NCBI GenBank assembly: GCA_963839365.1
Contig: CAWIUT010000001.1
Location: 186,001-250,000 of the forward strand
Length of the DNA: 64,000 nt
Source: DASSKA01 sp963839365
GTDB lineage: Bacteria; Actinomycetota; Actinomycetes; Propionibacteriales; Nocardioidaceae
Reading direction: 5' to 3'
The notes beneath the pieces are model-generated. The model saw nothing but the letters and a program-made list of their open reading frames with translations. It was not told the origin of the DNA and searched no databases. Below are positions 43,319 to 50,452 of this stretch, piece after piece (the first letter of the stretch is position 1; every line of letters begins with the position of its first letter). The position numbers were made by a program, and so were the translations under genes.

Positions 43319-43741
43319 TCAGGCCAGCGAGGCGTCCAGCGTGATCTTCGTGCCATCCAGCGCCTTGGACACCGGGCAGTTCTGCTTGGCGTCCTCGGCC
43401 GCCTTCGCGAACGCGTCGGCGTCGACCCCGTCCACGCGGCCCACCACGGTCAGGTGGATGCCGGTGATGTTCGGGGCGTCGAAGCTGACCTGCGCGGATG
43501 TCTCCAACGACTGCGGCGGGTTCCCCGCCCCGGTCAGCACGTTCGACAGCGCCATCGAGAAGCAGGAGGCGTGCGCCGCCGCGATCATCTCCTCGGGGCT
43601 GGTCATTCCGTTCGGCTCCTCGGTGCGCGCGGGCCACGAGACGTCGAAGGTGCCGAGCCCGGACGACTCCAGGGCGACCTGGCCGGCGCCCTCCTTCAAG
43701 GTGCCTTCCCAGTGGGCCTTCGCGATGCGGGTCGTTGCCAT
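43319..43741 (-). CDS. OsmC/Ohr family peroxiredoxin
   Basis: 140 aa. The two redox cysteines are Cys60 (HASCFSMAL) and Cys122 (NCPVSKAL), the latter a signature of the OsmC subfamily. The enzyme reduces organic hydroperoxides. It is divergent from the truncated globin gene, with 134 bp between starts. Confidence 0.93.
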   Translation of the reverse strand: MATTRIAKAHWEGTLKEGAGQVALESSGLGTFDVSWPARTEEPNGMTSPEEMIAAAHASCFSMALSNVLTGAGNPPQSLETSAQVSFDAPNITGIHLTVVGRVDGVDADAFAKAAEDAKQNCPVSKALDGTKITLDASLA

Positions 43742-43875
43742 CTGACTCTCCTTGGTCTGTCGGGGTCTGTCGGGGCTGTTCAGGGCTGTACACCAGGCCG
43801 ACCGGCCGGCGACTGCTCACCAGGCGGTGCGGGGGCCTTGGGTGCGACTCTTGCCCGGTTGGAGAGAATAGACAA

Positions 43876-44277
43876 GTGAGCACCGACCAGCAGACCGGCA
43901 GCACGTTCTACGACGAGATCGGCGGCTACCCGACCATCGCCAAGATCGTGGACCGCTTCTACGAGGAGGTCGCGGTCGACGAGGTGCTCCGTCCGCTCTA
44001 CCCCGAGCAGGACCTGCGCCCGGCCGCGGAGCGGCTGACGCTGTTCTTGGTGCAGTACTGGGGCGGCCCGACGACGTACTCCGAGCGTCGCGGGCACCCG
44101 CGGCTGCGGATGCGGCACGCGCCGTTCAAGGTCAACCCGACCGCCCGCGACCACTGGCTGCGATGCTTCCGGACCGGGCTGGACGCCGCGCAGCTCACCC
44201 CCGAGCAGGACGCCCAGTTCTGGGACTACGTGACGCACGCCGCGCAGTTCATGGTGAACAGCTTCGACGAGTCCTGA
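43876..44277 (+). CDS. group II truncated haemoglobin (GlbO-like)
   Basis: 133 aa from the GTG at 43876 (the long upstream frame is a shadow of osmC). The 2-on-2 globin fold has FYDEIGGYPTI at helix A/B, Tyr29 (B10), LVQYWGGPTTYSE, proximal His81 (LRMRHAPF) and Trp94 (G8). It is closest to mycobacterial GlbO, which is also encoded next to pepN/DUF5130. Probable role in O2/NO chemistry or peroxide metabolism. GAGAATAG just upstream may be a -10 box of a leaderless transcript. Confidence 0.94.
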   Translation: MSTDQQTGSTFYDEIGGYPTIAKIVDRFYEEVAVDEVLRPLYPEQDLRPAAERLTLFLVQYWGGPTTYSERRGHPRLRMRHAPFKVNPTARDHWLRCFRTGLDAAQLTPEQDAQFWDYVTHAAQFMVNSFDES

Positions 44278-44283
44278 CCTGCC

Positions 44284-44697
44284 TCACTCGGCGGGCTCGG
44301 AGGCGGCGAGGAGCAGCGCCCGCTCCTGTTCGGTCAACGGCTGGGGCCGTTGCCGGTCGGTGTCGAACCGCACCGCGACCACCTCGGCCGCCGAGAGCAC
44401 CGTCTCACCGTCCATGATCTGCGAGGCCAGCGTGTACGACGAGGTGCCGACACGCCTCACCCAGGTCTCCACGACGTAGGGCTCCGGGCGGAACAGGATC
44501 GGCCTCTTGTAGTCCACACCGATCCGGGCCACCACCGTCGTGAACCGCGAGCCGGCCTCGCCGTCGAGCCGCCCGAGCGAGGCCAGGAAGGCCAGTCGCG
44601 CCTCCTGGTAGTACTCGAAGTACTTCACGTTGTTCACGTGCCGGTAGATGTCGACGTCGGAGAACCGGACGCTGAGCTCGTAGTGGTGCCGGGTCAC
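44284..44697 (-). CDS. acyl-CoA thioesterase, hotdog fold
   Basis: 137 aa 4HBT-type thioesterase with RFSDVDIYRHVNNVKYFEYY and the QEAR helix. Its start overlaps the stop of a second, related thioesterase gene upstream. The two proteins share the D(V)D-x-HVNN-x-Y-x(2)Y-QEAR core, suggesting local duplication. Substrate unknown. Confidence 0.9.
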   Translation of the reverse strand: MTRHHYELSVRFSDVDIYRHVNNVKYFEYYQEARLAFLASLGRLDGEAGSRFTTVVARIGVDYKRPILFRPEPYVVETWVRRVGTSSYTLASQIMDGETVLSAAEVVAVRFDTDRQRPQPLTEQERALLLAASEPAE

Positions 44698-45131
44698 CGG
44701 GCTCCCTCCGGCGCCGGCTCGTAGAACCGCTCGAGCACCGCCCGCTCCTCCGGCCGGATCCGGCGCGGACGCTCCTCGCCGAAGAGGTACGGCGTGAGCA
44801 CGGTGCTGGCACGGCAGTACACCCGCCGGTCACCCTCCTCCACGTCGAGCACCTCGTAGGCGAGCGTGAACGCGGCTGCCCGGATCTCGGTGACCCAGGT
44901 CTCGATGCGCACCGGCTCGAACCGGAACCGCAGCGGAGCGAGGTACTCGACGTCATGGCGAACCACGACCACGCCCTCGGCGAGCTGCTCGCCGCCGCCC
45001 AGCGGGGCGTGCACCGACAGCATGTCGACCCGGGCCTCTTGCAGGTAGTCGACGTACACCACGTTGTTCACGTGGCCGAGCTGGTCGACGTCGGCCCAGC
45101 GGAGCGGGCATTGGTAGATGTGACGAGGCAC
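44694..45131 (-). CDS. acyl-CoA thioesterase, hotdog fold (paralogue)
   Basis: 145 aa 4HBT protein with WADVDQLGHVNNVVYVDYLQEAR. The C-terminus ends GAR and its TGA overlaps the next gene's start by 4 nt. It is encoded 63 bp from the divergent thiolase gene, so acyl-CoA metabolism is a plausible context. Substrate unknown. Confidence 0.9.
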   Translation of the reverse strand: MPRHIYQCPLRWADVDQLGHVNNVVYVDYLQEARVDMLSVHAPLGGGEQLAEGVVVVRHDVEYLAPLRFRFEPVRIETWVTEIRAAAFTLAYEVLDVEEGDRRVYCRASTVLTPYLFGEERPRRIRPEERAVLERFYEPAPEGAR

Positions 45132-45194
45132 GCAGCCATCCTCCCGGACCGGGGCCTAGGCTGGCGACGTACCCCCGACCACAGGAGGCATCAC

Positions 45195-46412
45195 GTGCCC
45201 GAGGCAGTCCTCGTTTCCGCCGCCCGCTCGCCCATCGGCCGCGCCAACAAGGGGTCGCTGACCCAGATGCGCCCCGACGACCTGGCGGCGGCCATGATCC
45301 GCGCCGCGCTGGACAAGGTGCCGGCACTGGACCCGCGGGACATCGAAGACCTCTACCTCGGCTGCGGGCTGCCCGGCGGCGAGTCCGGCTTCAACATGGC
45401 CCGCGTCGTCGCGGTCCTGCTCGGCTACGACCACCTTCCCGGCGCCACCATCACCCGCTACTGCTCCTCCTCGGTGCAGACCACCCGGATGGCGTTCCAC
45501 GCGATCAAGGCCGGCGAGGGGGACGTGTTCGTGTCCGCGGGGGTCGAGACGGTGTCCCGGTTCGCCAAAGGCAGCTCCGACATGTGGCCGGACACCATGA
45601 ACCCGGTGTTCGGCGACGCGATGGCCCGCACCGAGGAAGCCGCCCAGGGAGGGGTGGGCTGGCACGACCCCCGCGAGGACGGCAACCTCCCCGACGCCTA
45701 CATCGCGATGGGACAGACCGCGGAGAACGTGGCCCGGTTGCGGGGCCTGACCCGCGAGGAGCTCGACACGTTCGGGGTGCGCAGCCAGAACCTCGCCGAG
45801 AAGGCGATCGCCGACGGGTTCTGGGCCAACGAGATCACTCCCGTCACCACCCCTGACGGCACCGTCGTGAGCAAGGACGACGGCCCCCGAGCCGGTGTGA
45901 CGCTGGAAGGCGTTGCCGACCTCAAGCCGGTGTTCCGCCCCGACGGGGTGGTCACGGCCGGCAACTGCTGCGCCCTCAACGACGGCGCCGCGGCCGTGGT
46001 GGTGATGTCGGACACCAAGGCCGCCGAGCTGGGCGTGACCCCGCTCGCGCGGATCGTGTCCACCGGCGTGACGGCGCTGTCGCCGGAGATCATGGGGCTC
46101 GGCCCGGTGGAGGCCAGCCGTCAGGCGCTGGACCGGGCCGGGATGACCATCGACGACATCGACCTGGTGGAGATCAACGAGGCGTTCGCGGCGCAGGTGG
46201 TGCCGTCGTACCAGGACCTAGGGATCGACCTGGACAAGCTCAACGTCAACGGCGGAGCGATCGCCGTGGGACATCCGTTCGGGATGACCGGCGCCCGGCT
46301 GCAGGCCACCATGCTGAACTCGTTGAAGTGGCACGACAAGCAGACCGGGCTGATCACGATGTGCGTCGGCGGCGGCCAGGGCATGGCGCTGGTCCTGGAG
46401 CGGCTCAGCTGA
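45195..46412 (+). CDS. acetyl-CoA acetyltransferase / 3-ketoacyl-CoA thiolase
   Basis: 405 aa thiolase. Nucleophile Cys90 (TRYCSSSVQTT), His360 (GGAIAVGHPFGMTGAR) and Cys390 (MCVGGGQGMA) complete the active site. The start is a GTG at 45195 with AGGAGG 6 nt upstream; the longer frame upstream is a thioesterase shadow. The enzyme catalyses thiolytic cleavage or condensation of acyl-CoAs; degradative against biosynthetic direction cannot be set. A hairpin follows the stop. Confidence 0.95.
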   Translation: MPEAVLVSAARSPIGRANKGSLTQMRPDDLAAAMIRAALDKVPALDPRDIEDLYLGCGLPGGESGFNMARVVAVLLGYDHLPGATITRYCSSSVQTTRMAFHAIKAGEGDVFVSAGVETVSRFAKGSSDMWPDTMNPVFGDAMARTEEAAQGGVGWHDPREDGNLPDAYIAMGQTAENVARLRGLTREELDTFGVRSQNLAEKAIADGFWANEITPVTTPDGTVVSKDDGPRAGVTLEGVADLKPVFRPDGVVTAGNCCALNDGAAAVVVMSDTKAAELGVTPLARIVSTGVTALSPEIMGLGPVEASRQALDRAGMTIDDIDLVEINEAFAAQVVPSYQDLGIDLDKLNVNGGAIAVGHPFGMTGARLQATMLNSLKWHDKQTGLITMCVGGGQGMALVLERLS

Positions 46413-46429
46413 CCCGCCTGGAAGGGCCA

Positions 46430-46467
46430 GCGTCGGCAGGAGCTCGCGGGGAGCGCTCTGCCGACGC
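46430..46467. terminator. hairpin between thiolase and YceI genes
   Basis: GCGTCGGCAG (46430-46439) pairs perfectly with CTGCCGACGC (46458-46467) across 18 nt. Located between convergent genes; probably bidirectional. Confidence 0.65.
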
Positions 46468-46478
46468 AGGCGTGAAGC

Positions 46479-47036
46479 TCAGGAGCTCTGCCCGTCCTGC
46501 TGGAGGACAGCCTGGACCGCGACCTGCAGCTCGACCTTCTCACCGACCAGGAACCGGCCACCGTCCAGGGGCGCGTTCCAGTCGATGCCCCAGTCCTTGC
46601 GGGCGACGGTGACGGATCCCTCGAAGCCGATGCGGGTGTTGCCCCACGGGTCGGCGTCGGTGCCCAGCACCTCCACGTCCAGGGTGACCGGATTGGTCAC
46701 GCCCTTGATGGTCAGGTCGCCGGTGACGAGCAGGCCCTTGCCGCCCTCCTCGACCTTGGTGGAGCTGAAGGCGATCGGGCCGCTGTTCTCGACGTCGAAG
46801 AAGTCCTTGGACCGCAGGTGCGCGTCGCGGTCGGCATTGCGGGTGTTGATGGAGTTCGGGTCGATCGTTGCGGTGGCCGACTGGTTCGCGCCGGTGACGA
46901 TCGCCCCCTCGAACGACTCGAAGACGCCGCGCACCTTGGTCATCAGGTGGCGGGCCACGAAGCCGACCTCCGAGTGCGCCGGGTCGATGGTCCAGGTGCC
47001 GGTCGGGATGCCGGTCGTCTGTACGTCGATGCTCAT
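46479..47036 (-). CDS. YceI family protein
   Basis: 185 aa lipocalin-like protein from the ATG at 47036, with GAGGAG upstream. Core motifs are GTWTIDPAHSEVGFVARHLM, VRGVFESFEG, and the C-terminal DWGIDWNAPLDGGRFLVGEKVEL. No signal peptide, so it is probably cytoplasmic, as in many actinobacteria. The family binds isoprenoid-like lipids. It is divergent from a MarR gene, and two repeated operator-like boxes occupy the gap, so MarR control is likely. Confidence 0.93.
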   Translation of the reverse strand: MSIDVQTTGIPTGTWTIDPAHSEVGFVARHLMTKVRGVFESFEGAIVTGANQSATATIDPNSINTRNADRDAHLRSKDFFDVENSGPIAFSSTKVEEGGKGLLVTGDLTIKGVTNPVTLDVEVLGTDADPWGNTRIGFEGSVTVARKDWGIDWNAPLDGGRFLVGEKVELQVAVQAVLQQDGQSS

Positions 47037-47060
47037 GTACTGCTCCTCTGAAGTCTTATC

Positions 47061-47076
47061 AGTTGTTCCTTCAACT
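47061..47076. promoter_or_regulatory. MarR box 1 (near YceI promoter)
   Basis: AGTTG-N6-CAACT inverted repeat. It shares TTGnnnCTTCAAC with box 2, from which its centre is about 41 bp away (four helical turns). It is 25 bp upstream of the YceI start. Confidence 0.5.
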
Positions 47077-47103
47077 ATCACGGCCCACCGTAACAGTCTG
47101 TCA

Positions 47104-47133
47104 TTGAATCTTCAACAACAGGCCCGGTAGACT
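47104..47133 (+). promoter_or_regulatory. MarR gene promoter with MarR box 2 over the -35 region
   Basis: TTGAAT (47104-47109), 18 bases, TAGACT (47128-47133); the ATG at 47141 follows by 7 nt, so the mRNA is probably leaderless. The palindrome TTGAA-TC-TTCAA (47104-47115) covers the -35 hexamer, as expected for autorepression. Confidence 0.6.
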
Positions 47134-47140
47134 TGTTCCC

Positions 47141-47632
47141 ATGACAGAGCAGATCGCCAAGCCGGAGTGGCTCAGCCGTGTCGAACAACGGTCCTGGCGC
47201 GCCTATCTGGTGGGCACCACCTTGCTGATGGACCGCCTCGACCGCGATCTGCGCGACAAGCACGACCTGTCACTGCCGGAGTACGAGATCCTCGTCCGGC
47301 TCTCGGAGGCCGAGGACCACCGGATGCGGATGGCGGTGCTGGCCGACTCGCTGAGCCACTCCCGCAGCCGGGTCACGCACACGATCGCGCGTCTGGAGCG
47401 GGCCGGCCTGGTCAGCCGGTCGTCGTGTGCCTCCGACCGCCGCGGGGTGGAGGCTCGTCTGACCGAGGCCGGGATGGCCACCCTGCAGCGCGCGGCCCCC
47501 ACCCACGTGCGTGGGGTCCGCGAGTACCTGCTCGACCTCGCCGACGAAGAGGACTTCGTCGCCGTGGGCCGGGTCTTCAACGCGGTCACCGACAAGCTCA
47601 TCGACGCGCACCCGGCCGCGGACATCCGCTGA
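47141..47632 (+). CDS. MarR family transcriptional regulator
   Basis: 163 aa winged-helix repressor with LSLPEYEILVRLSEAEDHRM, the recognition helix region SLSHSRSRVTHTIARLERAGLV and the wing SDRRGVEARLTEAG. There is a Cys in the wing region (SSCASDRR), which might sense oxidants. It is divergent from yceI and followed 7 nt later by the TraR/DksA-type gene. Confidence 0.93.
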   Translation: MTEQIAKPEWLSRVEQRSWRAYLVGTTLLMDRLDRDLRDKHDLSLPEYEILVRLSEAEDHRMRMAVLADSLSHSRSRVTHTIARLERAGLVSRSSCASDRRGVEARLTEAGMATLQRAAPTHVRGVREYLLDLADEEDFVAVGRVFNAVTDKLIDAHPAADIR

Positions 47633-47639
47633 GCGCCCG

Positions 47640-47978
47640 ATGACCGAGCACGTGGCCGAGCTGCTCGCCGAGGAGCATCGGGCGGCTGCCCAGCGGCTGG
47701 CGGCACTGATCCGGGACTTCGACGAGGTGGTGGCCGCCCAGCAGTCGTCGAACGCCGACGACGAGCACGACCCCGAGGGGTCGACCATCGCCTTCGAGCG
47801 CTCGCAGCTCGGCACCCTGGTCGAGCAGACGCGCACGCAGCTCGCCGAGGTGGAGTCGGCTCAGCAGCGGCTCGCGGAGGGGACCTACGGGCGCTGCGAG
47901 GTGTGTGGCGGGCCGATCGCGCCCGGCCGGCTGGAGGCCCGCCCCACGGCGCGGCGCTGCATCGACTGCGCCCGCTGA
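47640..47978 (+). CDS. TraR/DksA-type C4 zinc-finger protein
   Basis: 112 aa. An N-terminal helical coiled coil (residues about 1-80) is followed by a zinc finger with Cys86, Cys89, Cys107 and Cys110, the DksA/TraR arrangement. Such proteins bind the RNA polymerase secondary channel, but many actinobacterial members lack the acidic tip (here DDEHDPEG), and their role is uncertain. It is probably co-transcribed with the MarR gene. Confidence 0.88.
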   Translation: MTEHVAELLAEEHRAAAQRLAALIRDFDEVVAAQQSSNADDEHDPEGSTIAFERSQLGTLVEQTRTQLAEVESAQQRLAEGTYGRCEVCGGPIAPGRLEARPTARRCIDCAR

Positions 47979-47992
47979 ACCCGCCGCCTGCC

Positions 47993-49675
47993 TCAGGGGC
48001 GGGTCAGCTTGCGGTGGGTGACCCGGTGCGGTCGGGCCGCCTCCACGCCCAGCCGCTCGACCTTGTTGGCCTCGTAGGCGGCGAAGTTGCCCTCGAACCA
48101 GAACCACTTGCCCTCGTCCTCGTCGTCACCCTCCCAGGCGAGGATGTGCGTGGCAACCCGGTCGAGGAACCACCGGTCGTGCGAGGTGACCACCGCGCAG
48201 CCGGGGAAGTCCAGCAGCGCGTCCTCCAGCGACTGCAGGGTCTCCACGTCCAGGTCGTTGGTCGGCTCGTCGAGCAGCAGCAGGTTGCCGCCCATCTTCA
48301 GGGTCAGCGCCAGGTTGAGCCGGTTCCGCTCCCCGCCGGAGAGCACGCCGGCGGGCTTCTGCTGGTCGGGGCCCTTGAAGCCGAACGAGGCGATGTAGGC
48401 CCGGCTGGGCACCTCGAAGTTCGCGACCTTGATGTGGTCCAGGCCGTCGGAGACGACCTCCCAGACGTTCTTCTTCGGGTCGATGCCGCCGCGGGTCTGG
48501 TCGACGTAGGAGATCTTCACGGTCTGCCCGACCTTCAGCTCGCCGCCGTCGGGCTGCTCCTCCCCCACGATCATCCGGAACAGCGTGGTCTTGCCCACGC
48601 CGTTGGGGCCGATGACGCCGACGATGCCGGCCCGCGGCAACGAGAAGGACAGGTCGTGCATCAGCACGCGGTCGTCGAAGGACTTCTTCAGGCCGGCCAC
48701 CTCGAGCACCACGTCGCCCAGCCGCGGCCCGGCGGGAATGTTGATCTCGGAGGCGTCGACCTTGCGGGCCCGCTCCGCCTCGGCCGCCAGCTCGTCGTAG
48801 CGGGCCAGCCGGGACTTGCTCTTGGCCTGGCGGGCCTTCGGGTTCGAGCGCACCCACTCCAGCTCACGCTCGAGCATCTTGGCGCGCTTGGCGTCCTTCT
48901 GCCCCTCGATCTGCAGCCGCTGCTTCTTGGTCTCCAGGTAGGTGGAGTAGTTGCCCTCGTAGGGGTGAGTCTTGCCGCGGTCGAGCTCCAGGATCCAGCC
49001 CGCCACGTTGTCCAGGAAGTACCGGTCGTGGGTGACGGCGAGCACGGCGCCCGGGTAGCTGGCCAGGTGCGCCTCCAGCCACTGCACCGACTCCGCGTCG
49101 AGATGGTTGGTCGGCTCGTCGAGCAGCAGCAGGTCCGGCTGCTGCAACAGCAGCTTGCACAGCGCGACCCGGCGCCGCTCGCCCCCGGACAGGGAGTCCA
49201 CCACCATGTCCGGCGGCGGGCAGCGCAACGCGTCCATGGCCTGGTCCAACCGACTGTCGAGGTCCCAGGCGTTGGCGTGGTCGAGGTCGGTCTGCAGGTC
49301 GCCCATCTCGGCGAGCAGCTTGTCGTAGTCGGCCTCCGGATCGGCGAGCTCCTCGGAGATCGCGTTGAACCGGGTCAGCTTGGCCTTGATGTCGCCGACC
49401 GCCTCCTCGACGTTCTCCAGCACCGTCTTGCCCTCCGTCAGCGGAGGCTCCTGCTGGAGCATGCCGACGGTCGTCTCAGCGTCCCGGAAGGCGTCGCCGT
49501 TGGACGGCTGGTCCAGGCCGGCCATGATCTTCAGCAGGGTGGACTTCCCGGTGCCGTTCGGCCCGACCACGCCGATCTTGGCGCCGTGCAGGAAGGACAA
49601 GGTGACGTCGTCGAGGACCACCTTGTCGCCGTAGGCCTTGCGCACGTGGCGCATCGTGAACACAAACTCCGCCAT
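47993..49675 (-). CDS. ettA: energy-dependent translational throttle protein EttA (ABC-F)
   Basis: 560 aa soluble protein with two ABC domains. The first has GPNGTGKST, LSGGERRRVALC and LLLLDEPTNHLD with an arm insertion; the second has GPNGVGKTT, LSGGERNRLNLAL and LLLLDEPTNDLD. No transmembrane segments. ABC-F proteins bind the ribosomal E site; the arm and length fit EttA. The ATG at 49675 is the family start; the upstream frame is a shadow. It follows ssb in an order also seen in mycobacteria (Rv2477c/Rv2478c). Confidence 0.95.
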   Translation of the reverse strand: MAEFVFTMRHVRKAYGDKVVLDDVTLSFLHGAKIGVVGPNGTGKSTLLKIMAGLDQPSNGDAFRDAETTVGMLQQEPPLTEGKTVLENVEEAVGDIKAKLTRFNAISEELADPEADYDKLLAEMGDLQTDLDHANAWDLDSRLDQAMDALRCPPPDMVVDSLSGGERRRVALCKLLLQQPDLLLLDEPTNHLDAESVQWLEAHLASYPGAVLAVTHDRYFLDNVAGWILELDRGKTHPYEGNYSTYLETKKQRLQIEGQKDAKRAKMLERELEWVRSNPKARQAKSKSRLARYDELAAEAERARKVDASEINIPAGPRLGDVVLEVAGLKKSFDDRVLMHDLSFSLPRAGIVGVIGPNGVGKTTLFRMIVGEEQPDGGELKVGQTVKISYVDQTRGGIDPKKNVWEVVSDGLDHIKVANFEVPSRAYIASFGFKGPDQQKPAGVLSGGERNRLNLALTLKMGGNLLLLDEPTNDLDVETLQSLEDALLDFPGCAVVTSHDRWFLDRVATHILAWEGDDEDEGKWFWFEGNFAAYEANKVERLGVEAARPHRVTHRKLTRP

Positions 49676-49785
49676 GATCCGCCAGCCTACGGCCGGCGGG
49701 CCTTTCCGCTCCAATCGGCGCCGGTGCCCTCGCCAGGGCTCTGGGTCGGGGCGGCGGGTCAAAGACGCCCGGTCAGGCCGCCCGG

Positions 49786-50322
49786 TCAGGCCGCAGCGCC
49801 TGGCCCGAACGGGGCGTGGCCGCCCGGATCCGACCCGGTGAGCTCGTCGGAGCCGGCCTCCTCCGCGAGGATCGGCTCGCCCCACGAGTCCAGCCTGGTC
49901 GACTCCTCGAGCGGCCGGTGGACCAGCTCCTGGAGCTCCGCCTGCACGTCGGACTCGTGGCGCTCCGGCCGGCTGGACTTCGTGAAGCTGCTCGTGCCGC
50001 GGGTCAGGTCGTGGCCCACGAAGCTGGCGTCGACGACCAGGCTGGTGGACAGCCGCCCGTCGTCCCGCTGCCAGTTCTCGCTGCGCAGCCGGCCGTGCAC
50101 GATCACCGCGTCGCCTCGGCGCACCGAGTCGCGGACGTTCTCGGCCAGCGCCCGCCAGGCCGTCACGGAGTACCACGTCGTCTCACCGTCGACCCAGTCG
50201 CCCTTGCGCTTGAGGCGCGGTGTCGTGCCCACCCGGAAGTTGGCCACGCTGACGCCGCCCGGGGTGCGGTAGGCGACCTCGCCGCCCACCCATCCGTGGA
50301 AGGTCACGAAGGTGTCGCTCAT
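49786..50322 (-). CDS. ssb: single-stranded DNA-binding protein (SSB paralogue)
   Basis: 178 aa. An N-terminal OB-fold (about residues 3-110) has FVTFHGWVGGEVAYRT, WYSVTAWRALAENV and GDAVIVHGRL. The C-terminal half is Glu/Ser/Gly-rich and does not end in the acidic DDDIPF-type tip of the principal SSB, so it is probably the secondary actinobacterial SSB (Rv2478c-like). The start is the ATG at 50322; the upstream frame overlaps the GTPase region. Confidence 0.88.
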   Translation of the reverse strand: MSDTFVTFHGWVGGEVAYRTPGGVSVANFRVGTTPRLKRKGDWVDGETTWYSVTAWRALAENVRDSVRRGDAVIVHGRLRSENWQRDDGRLSTSLVVDASFVGHDLTRGTSSFTKSSRPERHESDVQAELQELVHRPLEESTRLDSWGEPILAEEAGSDELTGSDPGGHAPFGPGAAA

Positions 50323-50452
50323 GGGGGTGCTCCTCGCTCGTCGTGTTCCCGTCGTACGACGCAAGGCTGCCGTCGGGCGCCCCTCGCGGGAAGCGTCCAC
50401 CGAGGCGCTGTGGGCCGCGACGCCCCGGACTGCGCTGGGGACAGAAGCCGGC

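Noticed and set aside
43306..43356. 17-residue upstream extension of the M14 peptidase
   Set aside because: It overlaps the osmC stop by 38 nt and precedes a canonical signal peptide that starts at 43305.
47903..50272. 789-codon plus-strand ORF over ettA and ssb
   Set aside because: Antisense shadow; Val/Leu/His/Asp-rich and no family features, whereas ettA motifs are intact on the other strand.
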